Counted from the stretch's first letter, positions 1-5,711 are shown. The stretch is 5,951 bases of DNA from an uncultured Lachnospiraceae bacterium (GCA_910587305.1 CAJUKV010000101.1:1-5951); one strand, 5' to 3'. The notes: generated from the letters alone by a model not told the origin. Made by a program: numbers and translations.

Positions 1-49
1 CATTCGTCCGATATAGGGGCGGCACAAACGCAAACCGCCGTGTAAGCAT
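1..49 (-). CDS. Possible start of a gene running off the left edge
   Basis: On the minus strand an ATG at 47-49 opens a frame reading MLTRRFAFVPPLYRTN up to the window edge. A G-rich stretch (GGGGGA, about ten bases upstream) could act as a weak ribosome site. The peptide is not recognised. Plus-strand frames through the same bases are also partly open: one ends at the TAA at 43-45, another at the TAG near 75. Direction and reality of a gene here are therefore unsettled; the sequence left of the window would decide it. Confidence 0.2.
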   Translation of the reverse strand, partial: MLTRRFAFVPPLYRTN

Positions 50-116
50 ATTAACTGATTCCCCCGCTTTCCAATAGGCAGACCGCCGCATATGGCGGTC
101 TGCCATAGCGGCGGTT
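33..116. repeat. Nested inverted repeat, possible bidirectional terminator
   Basis: An 11-bp perfect inverted repeat (77-87 GGCAGACCGCC with 94-104 GGCGGTCTGCC, 6-base loop) sits inside a second pair of arms, AACCGCCG at 33-40 and CGGCGGTT at 109-116. The inner hairpin starts about 55 bases beyond the stop of the minus-strand lipoprotein gene. It has no T-run on the minus side and only a short one (GCTTTTG, 119-124) on the plus side, so it is not a textbook intrinsic terminator. It may end transcription from either direction, or be a structured element of a mobile unit. Confidence 0.55.
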
Positions 117-158
117 AGCTTTTGCAGGGTTCCTTATAAAAAGTTCAGAAAATCATCA

Positions 159-1499
159 CTACATTTCTCTTCTTTCCTCTGTATGCTCAAAATGAACGCG
201 CTCTGCATTGATTGTTATCGTAATGTCATCACTGCTATGTTCCGCAGCCAGTGAAGTAAGTTTGGAAATGGCATCATCCTCTGTCATTGTGAGCAGTTCA
301 TCCAGTGTTGTTTCATCCCAAAACCTCTGTATGTCTCTGACCATGCCGCCGACAAGACGGTCACGCTCCCCGATTGTCACCTTTTCCTTATCTGCTATAT
401 GATAAGAAAACTGATAATACAGATCACACCAGACCGGCTGTTCCCCATCCCTTTCCAGTTTTTGCGGAAGGCTCTGCTGATATACGGTGTCTGCTTCCAC
501 CTCATTTGTATAACTGCTCTGTACAAATTCCCCGTTTTCAGTTCCCGATAAATACACTGTCAACCGAATAAACGCAAGGTCTTCCTCGCTCAAACTCACT
601 TGAAAATCATTACACAGCATATCAGCATCAACCCGTTCCATTCGGCTGAAATCCTCGTCAGCCCATGCCAGTAGCTTTGCGTTGAAATCTGCAACGCTCA
701 TGCTGGTATAGTCTGGCGTTTTCAAAGCCAGCAGGGATTGGTAGTCCTCTTTTGTACCATATCCGCCCCGGCGGGATTCCTGATCGCCCTGCTCGTTTGC
801 TCCTGAGACTTGCTGTTTCTCTCCCGCCGCGGGCAGGGGGAAATACGCAAATTCGATGGCGGCACTGAGTTCCGCTGTCTGATTGGTATCCTGAAGCAGA
901 TGGTCTATCTGGAATTGAACATCCGCCCTGATAGCGGTCTCGTCCCGGAGTTCGTCTTTTGTTTTGTTCCTAAGCGTGTCCTGCATAACGCTCATGACTC
1001 CCAGACGTGTATCATTGTAATCCTTGACTAAAAGCACGTCAGGGTTCAGGATCGTCAGAGTGAAAGAGTATTCCAGCCGCGCTTTATCCCCTGTATAAGA
1101 GGATGTTACTTCACCGCTGTAGCTTCGTGTTTTCCAATCGTCACCAGCCAGCGGCAGGATGTAGAACAGAAACTCGGCATCTTCATCGGTGTCTTTCAAC
1201 TCCTGCAAGGCAGTGTCTTTGGAAAGCTGCTCAAACAGATCAGTGTATTCTTTTGTATCCGTTGACGCACCAACTTTGCCCCGAAACTCCGCTACGGTCA
1301 TTTCCTCGTAACCGTCAAATCGGAGTTCCAGCAGCTTTTCGTATTCCTGGCTGGTAAAAGAAGCGTCAGCCGGGAGCGTGGCCTGTGTGCGAATGGGTGT
1401 GCTGGAATTGTCAGGGGCCGGGGTGTTTCCCTGTTCTCCACAGCCTGCCAAACCCACGATCAGCAGAACAGCAGGAACAAATGATAGGTATTTTTTCAT
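159..1499 (-). CDS. Lipoprotein with two tandem copies of one domain
   Basis: A 446-aa exported lipoprotein. A charged start (MKK) is followed by a hydrophobic stretch and the lipobox L17-A-G-C20, so it should be anchored on the outer face of the membrane at Cys20. A Ser/Thr/Pro-rich linker (21-50) leads to repeat A (about 51-222); a polar linker (223-249, Gly/Gln/Glu-rich) leads to repeat B (about 250-438). Both repeats open with the same pattern: Y-x-x-LL-x-L, a Tyr, then M-(T/S)-V-A-(E/D)-F-x-x-K (M67 and M267). Each ends in RLG/RLVGG-M, an Asp/Glu-rich helix and a final beta-like strand. The start is supported by AAAGGAG at 1508-1514, eight bases before the ATG. It lies downstream of the two-component operon and may be its target or an accessory signal-binding protein. 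From memory, similar repeats occur in outer regions of some clostridial M56/BlaR1-type peptidases; this is unverified. No enzymatic motif is seen, and the function is unknown. Confidence 0.85.
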   Translation of the reverse strand: MKKYLSFVPAVLLIVGLAGCGEQGNTPAPDNSSTPIRTQATLPADASFTSQEYEKLLELRFDGYEEMTVAEFRGKVGASTDTKEYTDLFEQLSKDTALQELKDTDEDAEFLFYILPLAGDDWKTRSYSGEVTSSYTGDKARLEYSFTLTILNPDVLLVKDYNDTRLGVMSVMQDTLRNKTKDELRDETAIRADVQFQIDHLLQDTNQTAELSAAIEFAYFPLPAAGEKQQVSGANEQGDQESRRGGYGTKEDYQSLLALKTPDYTSMSVADFNAKLLAWADEDFSRMERVDADMLCNDFQVSLSEEDLAFIRLTVYLSGTENGEFVQSSYTNEVEADTVYQQSLPQKLERDGEQPVWCDLYYQFSYHIADKEKVTIGERDRLVGGMVRDIQRFWDETTLDELLTMTEDDAISKLTSLAAEHSSDDITITINAERVHFEHTEERREM

Positions 1500-1519
1500 T
1501 GATTATGCTCCTTTCTGTG

Positions 1520-1540
1520 AACAACGGCTTACCCGTTGTT
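1520..1540 (-). other. Leader hairpin before the 446-aa lipoprotein gene
   Basis: AACAACGG (1520-1527) and CCGTTGTT (1533-1540) form a perfect 8-bp stem with a 5-base loop. It ends six bases before the AAAGGAG ribosome site of the lipoprotein gene, so on the minus transcript it leaves the ribosome site free and may stabilise the mRNA 5' end. On the plus strand it is followed by a T/C-rich stretch and looks more like a terminator, but no plus-strand gene leads into it. Confidence 0.5.
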
Positions 1541-1563
1541 TTCCCTTTTCCGGGTACAGCTTT

Positions 1564-1601
1564 ATCATATCGGCCCAGCTTGAATTGAGTTTGTATTGAA
1601 T
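1564..1601 (-). promoter_or_regulatory. Candidate promoter and regulator box of the lipoprotein gene
   Basis: A -10-like TATGAT (complement of 1564-1569) lies about 65 bases before the lipoprotein ATG, with no good -35 hexamer. Where the -35 should be, ATTGA occurs at 1584-1588 and 1595-1599, exactly 11 bp apart, inside a run with TTGAAT at 1580-1585 and 1596-1601. Direct repeats with about one helical turn spacing overlapping the -35 are typical of OmpR/PhoB-family activation. That the neighbouring response regulator binds here is inference. Confidence 0.35.
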
Positions 1602-1622
1602 ATGTTTTTTATGTGAAGATGG

Positions 1623-1656
1623 AAAGGGCGGCAAGCCTTCACGCTTACCGCTCTTT
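1623..1656 (-). terminator. Hairpin after the two-component operon, weak terminator
   Basis: Arms 1623-1636 and 1643-1656 pair over 14 positions with one wobble and one mismatch on the minus strand; the loop has six bases. It begins 15 bases past the kinase stop codon. The minus-strand 3' side continues CTTTCC without a U-run, so termination may be partial, and the hairpin could instead protect the mRNA 3' end. It separates the operon from the lipoprotein gene. Confidence 0.45.
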
Positions 1657-1670
1657 GATGTTTGATATTT

Positions 1671-3035
1671 CTAAAATTGTACTGATACCATTACACCCTG
1701 CGGTGTGTTTTCGATTTCGATTGCCGCCCTATGCAGATCAAGGATTGTTTTGACAATGTATAAGCCCAAGCCTGTGCCGCCGGTCTGTCGATTTCTTGAC
1801 TGATCCACACGATAAAACGCTTCAAACAGTTTTGGAATATCCCCGTCCGGGATATGTACGCCCGTATTTTCAATCATTAGATTTACTTTTCCGGCGGCCT
1901 GACATAGCTTAACATTTATGCACTCTCCCGCCGGGGAGTATGCAGCGGCGTTCCCCAAAAGATTGTCCACCACTTTTTGAAGAAGCTGCAAATCGCCTAA
2001 AATGCTGACCTCTTGGGATATGTCTTTTTCAACCGTCAATTCCCGTTGCATAAACAAATCTTCATTTGCTGTCAGACGGTCTTGGATTAGTTTATCAAAA
2101 TAGATGTGCGCGGGGTTGAACGCATACCCCGGCGTGTCCAATCGTGATATTGTCAAAAGCTCCTGAACCATTTTCTCCAAGTCATCCGTAACTTCCAAAG
2201 ATTGTGTAAGATAGGTTTCCCTGTCCTTATAGCGTCCCACCTGATAGAGCATACCTTGAAGCTGCCCTTTGATAATGGTAATAGGTGTTTTTAATTCGTG
2301 GGACGCCGCCGAAAAAAACTCCACCCGCTGGCGTTCAAGCTGCCGCTCCCTATCAATATCCTCTTGCAGCTTTTGATTTGCACTTTGCAGTTCCGACAAG
2401 GCGGACGATAGTTTTCTCGATAAGTCATTTAAGCTGTCAGCGAGAATGCCTATTTCGTCTGTACGCAGGACAGTGCATAGACCGCTGAAGTCCAATGCCG
2501 CCATTTGTTTTGATATTCTGCTGATTTTTTTAATAGGTGTTGTCATGTAAATGGTATAGAAAAAGGCCACGATGATGGAAACAGCAATAATCACAACGCT
2601 CAAAACAGGAATTGCCTTTTGAAGTGCCTCCACCACCTGACTTTCTTTTTCTGTGTTTTTGGAAAAGAACACTATATACTCCTCTGTGCTGTCCGTAAAA
2701 GTTAGGCGACACCATTGTGATGTATCATTTTTGTTAAACTGCTTAAGTTCTTCGCTGTTGCTTTGAAAAAGGCGGAAAACAAACTCATCATCATTTTTTT
2801 CAACAATCTGATTACAATAATCCTCAATGGCAAATAATGCTTCCTCTTTTGTGAAGCGGGAAATGTCCTCAACAAAATAAGGCAATTCCTCATTTATCGC
2901 AGAAAAATCATGCGTATATATGTATGGGGCGAATTGGGTTATGCAGAAATATGTTATCGAGCAGCAGGCCGCCATTAAGACAGCAGTAATCATAAAAACT
3001 TTTGCAGACAAGCTACTTCTAATTCTCTTTATCAA
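1671..3035 (-). CDS. Membrane sensor histidine kinase (VanS/BaeS-like)
   Basis: A 454-aa sensor kinase that phosphorylates the adjacent response regulator. Order: basic N-terminus; transmembrane segment about 13-33; extracytoplasmic sensor region about 34-140, unlike any domain I recognise; transmembrane segment about 141-163; HAMP linker about 164-217; short coiled coil 214-238; HisKA with phospho-acceptor H246 in SHELKTP; ATP-binding domain with N box around N358/N362, the I-E-N-T-G-V-H-I-P loop (388-396) and the glycine-rich GGTGLGLYIV at 419-428. In the G1 box the usual D-x-G is N-T-G, common in this VanS-like group, so activity is still expected. The start at 3035 is TTG, overlapping the regulator by 17 nt, with G-rich sequence upstream. 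The first ATG (residue 15) would cut into the first membrane helix, so TTG is preferred. The overlap implies translational coupling. The signal is unknown. Confidence 0.93.
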   Translation of the reverse strand: MIKRIRSSLSAKVFMITAVLMAACCSITYFCITQFAPYIYTHDFSAINEELPYFVEDISRFTKEEALFAIEDYCNQIVEKNDDEFVFRLFQSNSEELKQFNKNDTSQWCRLTFTDSTEEYIVFFSKNTEKESQVVEALQKAIPVLSVVIIAVSIIVAFFYTIYMTTPIKKISRISKQMAALDFSGLCTVLRTDEIGILADSLNDLSRKLSSALSELQSANQKLQEDIDRERQLERQRVEFFSAASHELKTPITIIKGQLQGMLYQVGRYKDRETYLTQSLEVTDDLEKMVQELLTISRLDTPGYAFNPAHIYFDKLIQDRLTANEDLFMQRELTVEKDISQEVSILGDLQLLQKVVDNLLGNAAAYSPAGECINVKLCQAAGKVNLMIENTGVHIPDGDIPKLFEAFYRVDQSRNRQTGGTGLGLYIVKTILDLHRAAIEIENTPQGVMVSVQF

Positions 3036-3690
3036 TTCTATATCCCACCCCTCTGATTGTTTCTATGTAGTCGGCGGCACCGAGCTTTTTTCGCAGGTTC
3101 TTAATATGTGTATCAATAATCCGTTCTTCTCCGAAAAACTCATACTTCCAAAGAGTTTGCAAGAGATTTTGTCGCGTTAAAATCCGGCCTTTGCGTATTA
3201 TCAGCTCCCGCAGTATCTCAAACTCGCGGGGCGTGAGGTCGATGTTTTCTTGCTTTGTGTATGCCCTGTACCCCTGTAAATCCAAAGTGAGGTCTTTGTA
3301 GGTGATTGTCTGCGGTTCGTCTGACTGTTTTGCAGATCGGCGCAGGACGGCGGCGATTTTCCGCAACAGGACAGGCATGGAAAAAGGCTTCGTGATATAA
3401 TCATCAGCCTGCAGGTCCAATCCCCTTATCTGGTTTTCCTCCCCATCCAAAGCCGTGAGCATGATGATAGGCACATCGGATTTCTGCCGGATAACCTCAC
3501 AGACACCATAACCATCTATTTTGGGAAGCATAATATCAAGCAGTACCAAATCAAAATCCTGCTCAGAATATTTCGCAAGGGCTTCCACCCCGTCAGCCGC
3601 CAGTACAACACTATACCCTGCCTCAATTATAAAATCATGCAGCAAAGCCTGTATAGATAGATCGTCCTCAACTATTAAGATTTTGCTCAT
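3019..3690 (-). CDS. OmpR/PhoB-family response regulator
   Basis: A 223-aa DNA-binding response regulator, first gene of the operon. The receiver domain (about 1-117) has the acidic pair D9/D10, phospho-acceptor D52 in LLDIMLP, switch residue T79 in MLTA and K101 in TKPF, all intact. The C-terminal winged helix (about 127-220) shows LTPREFEILREL, the recognition-helix segment IDTHIKNLRKKLG and the terminal wing IRGVGYRI. Length is normal for the family. The ATG is fixed by AGGAGG (complement of 3697-3702), six bases upstream. It should be phosphorylated by the overlapping downstream kinase. Plausible targets are its own promoter and that of the 446-aa lipoprotein, since both carry TTGAA-type motifs; this is inference. 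It resembles VanR-type regulators, but no glycopeptide-resistance genes are present here, so no gene symbol is given. Confidence 0.95.
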   Translation of the reverse strand: MSKILIVEDDLSIQALLHDFIIEAGYSVVLAADGVEALAKYSEQDFDLVLLDIMLPKIDGYGVCEVIRQKSDVPIIMLTALDGEENQIRGLDLQADDYITKPFSMPVLLRKIAAVLRRSAKQSDEPQTITYKDLTLDLQGYRAYTKQENIDLTPREFEILRELIIRKGRILTRQNLLQTLWKYEFFGEERIIDTHIKNLRKKLGAADYIETIRGVGYRIDKEN

Positions 3691-3710
3691 AGCGCACCTC
3701 CTGGCTTCTG

Positions 3711-3750
3711 ATTATAACAGGGGAATTTGAATCTATTGTGTAGATTTGAA
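3711..3750 (-). promoter_or_regulatory. Extended -10 promoter and palindromic operator of the two-component operon
   Basis: The minus strand reads TGTTATAAT (complement of 3711-3719), an ideal extended -10, 20 bases before the regulator ATG. The expected transcription start is near 3704, giving a leader of only about 14 nt that is little more than the ribosome site. No -35 consensus is present. Instead the -35 position is covered by an inverted repeat AATCTA-TTGTG-TAGATT (3730-3746), framed by direct ATTTGAA copies at 3725-3731 and 3744-3750. An extended -10 lacking a -35 but carrying an operator there suggests a regulator-dependent, autoregulated promoter. Confidence 0.65.
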
Positions 3751-3777
3751 ATTTTTTATATTTTTTCTTCTCCTACA

Positions 3778-4101
3778 TCATTCCATCTCCCTGAACGTGC
3801 CAGCCATCCCACCCACAAGGCTCCACTGGCGCTGCATATAGGATTTCAGATTTTCCGTGCTTTGCCGATAAGCCTCCCGGACTGTTTCCGGATTATCGAA
3901 ATGTTCCATGACTGCACTGACGGCGCAGTACCCGCTCTCCATCCCGGCAGATATGCCCTCGCCCATCGGGTTTAAGAACCCGGCGACTTCCCCCGCAAAA
4001 AGGATGCGCCCCATGCCGTAATCAATACGGCAACCCGGATGGATATGCGGCATCAGCCACTTTTCCTCTTTCGTCTGCCTGCTAATCCGCAGATGGTACT
4101 T
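3778..4101 (-). pseudogene. C-terminal remnant of an FAD-dependent oxidoreductase
   Basis: The open frame gives 107 residues matching the end of the geranylgeranyl-reductase/FixC-type flavoprotein family. The diagnostic stretch is GRILFAGEVAGFLNPMGEGI (residues 31-50 of the frame), the second FAD-contact region, followed by AGMESGY and a helical tail with MEHFDNP. The N-terminal Rossmann fold with GxGxxG, normally about 250 residues upstream, is absent. Family-like sequence continues upstream of the first ATG (4053) to about 4098, after which the frame meets a stop at 4108-4110, right at the end of the neighbouring lipoprotein gene. The breakpoint is therefore about 4098-4105. There is no promoter or convincing ribosome site. 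It cannot bind FAD alone and is read as a decayed 5'-truncated gene. Confidence 0.85.
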
Positions 4102-4103
4102 AC

Positions 4104-4412
4104 TTATTCAACGACACTAATGCTGTAAACAGTGTTAATTTGTGCCGGGTACGATTCAGCAATTACACCATCATATACAATTTCCAAGGTATCTCCCACT
4201 TCTGGTTCTTGTGAAGGATTTATATTGACCATAGGAACCGTTATCTGGTCCGCGCTATTCAACTCTGTGCTTCCTTCAACAGGTTCGACAAGATAATACC
4301 CATCCTGTATTTCTAATATTGTTGCTTGAAATGTTGCCTTATCTTCGCTTGTGCATCCTATCAATGTCAACACGAAAACCAGCGATAAAAGTAATGGTAT
4401 CAATTTTTTCAT
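4104..4412 (-). CDS. Small DUF3221-like lipoprotein
   Basis: A 102-aa exported lipoprotein. MKK plus a hydrophobic segment leads to the lipobox L17-I-G-C20. The mature ~83 residues look like a small beta-barrel of the DUF3221/YobA type: FQATILEI near the start, YLVEPVEG, then VGDTLEIVYDG and a closing segment AESYPAQINTVYSI that I recognise as characteristic of these proteins in Clostridia. The function of the family is not known. AGGAGGT (4423-4429) gives a strong ribosome site, although 10-11 bases from the ATG, slightly long; no better start codon lies between. A promoter is not clear; an A/T-rich stretch with TATACATATG lies at about 4441-4455. The stop codon sits at the edge of the oxidoreductase remnant, so this gene probably arrived with the rearrangement that truncated it. 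Confidence 0.8.
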   Translation of the reverse strand: MKKLIPLLLSLVFVLTLIGCTSEDKATFQATILEIQDGYYLVEPVEGSTELNSADQITVPMVNINPSQEPEVGDTLEIVYDGVIAESYPAQINTVYSISVVE

Positions 4413-4511
4413 CTGAGTTGTTACCTCCTAAATTTTATTTTCATATGTATAGACGTAAAATATCTCCAAATGTTCCCCTGCTATTACGTTTTTAGGGCGG
4501 CTTTTTTGCAC

Positions 4512-4830
4512 GATATGGTCGGGGTCTGCTGGGGGTCGCCCTGTTTTGGTTATCAAGGCGGCCCCCAGCAGATCTCGGCCATTCTATCCGCAAAGTCTAA
4601 ATTGTCGCGCAGTGACTTCGAGATAAAATGTCCCAAAGCTACCGTTGTCCCCGCACTTTTCTGCACAGGGGCTCTGGTGGTATATCCCCCGTCACCGCCT
4701 ACTATTGAGCATAGCCAGGGCGGGGGATAGGGTTGAACGCGCTGTAAAACCGCTTATTTTCTACGGCTGGACTGTTAGCATTTAGGCGTTTGAAACCCGC
4801 TTGTATCAAGGGTTTCCGGGCGCGTTCAGT
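4512..4830 (+). ncRNA. Structured non-coding region, possible plus-strand RNA or ssDNA element
   Basis: Most of the 475-base gap between the small lipoprotein and XRE genes is G+C-rich and folds into successive stems on the plus strand. P1: 4517-4540 with 4557-4580, 24 consecutive pairs, 20 Watson-Crick and 4 G-U, loop of 16. P2: CCCC 4649-4652 with GGGG 4668-4671, plus GCA/TGC inside. P3: 4683-4693 with 4719-4729, 11 pairs, with an inner CTAT/ATAG hairpin at 4702-4714. P4: 4732-4743 with 4819-4830, 12 pairs including perfect TGAACGCGC/GCGCGTTCA, enclosing P5 (GAAACC 4792-4797 with GGTTTC 4811-4816, topped by CTTG/CAAG). On the minus strand P1's four wobbles become A-C mismatches, so the plus strand is the likely folded one. 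No clear plus-strand promoter (only TAAAAT at 4456-4461) or terminator is seen. It could be a structured RNA, a single-strand origin or a transfer-origin region. Confidence 0.5.
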
Positions 4831-4887
4831 AGGGTGGTATGTTTATATGTCCTGTGCCCCATTCGTTCCACAAAAGCTAACATAGGG

Positions 4888-5418
4888 CTATGATTGTTTC
4901 TCTTTTGTACGCATAAAGCCAGCACTATATACTGCAATCACTATTCCAATCACAATTACAGCAATAGTAACTCTAAAAATGATAGGCATCGGCTGGATGG
5001 AGGCGTATTCCATTGGATCGTTATAATAGCCAAGACCAATGCCCGTTTCAACATCCAGCCGAATAGCCATAGCCCGCAAAAAGAAAAGAGAGAAGTATTC
5101 CAAAATAAGAAGAACTGTTCCGGCTAACGCCGTAATCCACCCAGCGGTAAAGTATCTCTTTTTTACGTTCATTTTTACACATCCCTCCAACTTTCCGTTT
5201 GTGCTTTCATGCTGGGAGAGGTTTTCATTACCCAGTAACTCATCAGCGGATATTTTGAAAATATCACACAGGAGAGATACTTTCTCAATATCTGGTGCTG
5301 CTTGGTCAGTCTCCCATTTGGAAATGGCTTGCCGCGACATATTTATCAAGTCTGCAAGTTGCTCTTGAGAAAGTCCGGCCGCCTTTCTGATTTGTTGCAG
5401 CTTTGTTCCGAAAGTCAT
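4888..5418 (-). CDS. XRE (Cro/C1) regulator with two-helix membrane tail
   Basis: A 176-aa protein. Residues 3-60 form an HTH_3 domain: FGTKLQQIRKAAGLSQEQLA, turn, then recognition helix S28-R-Q-A-I-S-K-W-E36, and a helical end DELLG. A polar linker (63-88) leads to two predicted membrane helices, about 91-114 and 146-168, with a short loop (about 118-145) outside and a positive C-terminus (MRTKEKQS) inside. This suggests a membrane-tethered DNA-binding protein that could couple envelope state to transcription. The frame stays open 65 codons further upstream to an ATG at 5613. The start at 5418 is chosen because AAAGGAGG (5426-5433) sits seven bases before it and the HTH begins immediately; the upstream stretch overlaps promoter signals. 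It precedes the structured region, with no obvious terminator between. Target and signal are unknown. Confidence 0.9.
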   Translation of the reverse strand: MTFGTKLQQIRKAAGLSQEQLADLINMSRQAISKWETDQAAPDIEKVSLLCDIFKISADELLGNENLSQHESTNGKLEGCVKMNVKKRYFTAGWITALAGTVLLILEYFSLFFLRAMAIRLDVETGIGLGYYNDPMEYASIQPMPIIFRVTIAVIVIGIVIAVYSAGFMRTKEKQS

Positions 5419-5557
5419 ATGGTGTCCTCCTTTGTTTTCTGAAAAAATTGTACTGTAATGAGGCAGTGGCAGTCTACCAATTTCAACTTGAATATCCGCC
5501 ACCAACGGTAGCACTAACGATATTTTCCTATTTTTGCGGCTTGTGGGGGGTACTATA

Positions 5558-5617
5558 TTATTGGTTTTCGTCCAGTATAACAGACAAATCAAGAAAGTCA
5601 ACGGTTGTAACATTCAT
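5558..5617 (-). CDS. 19-residue ORF with strong expression signals
   Basis: The ATG at 5615-5617 opens a short frame, MNVTTVDFLDLSVILDENQ, ending in TAA at 5558-5560. GGAGGT (complement of 5626-5631) lies eight bases upstream, an ideal ribosome site, and a good promoter precedes it (5651-5679). The peptide is acidic and amphipathic, with no membrane segment or export signal. It could be a leader peptide controlling the XRE gene 140 bases downstream, a genuine small protein, or the intact 5' end of a gene destroyed by deletion. The frame of the XRE gene is open through this region, so a frameshifted longer ancestor is also conceivable. It is not recognised. Confidence 0.4.
   Translation of the reverse strand: MNVTTVDFLDLSVILDENQ
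5574..5601 (-). promoter_or_regulatory. Sigma-A-type promoter upstream of the XRE gene
   Basis: The minus strand has TTGACT (complement of 5596-5601), a 16-base spacer and TATACT (5574-5579), with a TG one base before the -10. It matches the consensus at 5/6 and 5/6. Transcription would start near 5567, giving a leader of about 150 nt before the XRE ATG. It lies inside the 19-codon ORF, so it may instead be a chance match, or an internal promoter that bypasses that ORF. Confidence 0.5.
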
Positions 5618-5650
5618 CTTCGATAACCTCCAATCCGATTTTATGATGAT

Positions 5651-5679
5651 ATTATAAGCGGCGGTTCCCGGACAGTAAA
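5651..5679 (-). promoter_or_regulatory. Promoter of the 19-codon ORF and XRE gene
   Basis: TTTACT (complement of 5674-5679), a 17-base spacer and a perfect TATAAT (5651-5656). Transcription should begin near 5644, about 27 bases before the 19-codon ORF. Its -35 lies between the arms of the 5666-5711 inverted repeat, which could therefore act as an operator. Confidence 0.55.
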
Positions 5680-5711
5680 TTACCCGCTTTTTCGTGGGTA
5701 CTAATCCGGGA
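5666..5711. repeat. Nested inverted repeat at the end of the second remnant
   Basis: TCCCGGA (5666-5672) and TCCGGGA (5705-5711) pair perfectly and enclose a second stem, TACCC (5681-5685) with GGGTA (5696-5700), loop GCTTTTTCGT. It spans the stop codon of the oxidoreductase-like remnant and the -35 of the next promoter. It could be a terminator for minus-strand transcription entering from the right (no U-run follows) or a regulator site. Confidence 0.45.

Noticed and set aside
1691..1873. Alternative frames inside the kinase gene, and similar short frames inside the other large genes
   Set aside because: They overlap well-supported coding frames with intact family motifs, lack ribosome sites and show no recognisable features.
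3019..3690. Assigning the regulator and kinase as VanR/VanS
   Set aside because: Motif resemblance is at family level only; no vanH/A/X or other resistance genes are present in the window.
4470..4730. 86-codon plus-strand open frame in the gap
   Set aside because: It runs through the paired arms of the 24-bp stem and the 4683-4729 stem, has no ribosome site at its start, and its Pro/Gly/Ser-rich end simply reads the palindromic G/C runs. Several other frames are open over the same bases.
4553..4753. Minus-strand open frame of about 66 codons ending in MAEICWGPP
   Set aside because: Part of it looks protein-like (SKSLRDNLDFADRM), but it has no start codon with a ribosome site and overlaps the stems. 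It may be an old coding fragment, but not one I can support.
114..4881. 11-base inverted match GTTAGCTTTTG (114-124 plus, 4871-4881 minus) as possible element ends
   Set aside because: A few inverted matches of this length are expected by chance in a window of this size, and no longer terminal repeat or target duplication accompanies it.
4888..5613. Longer 241-aa version of the XRE protein starting at 5613
   Set aside because: The extra 65 residues contain no recognisable domain, its ATG is 12 bases from the nearest GGAGGT and overlaps the -35 region of a promoter, while the ATG at 5418 has an ideal ribosome site directly before the HTH.
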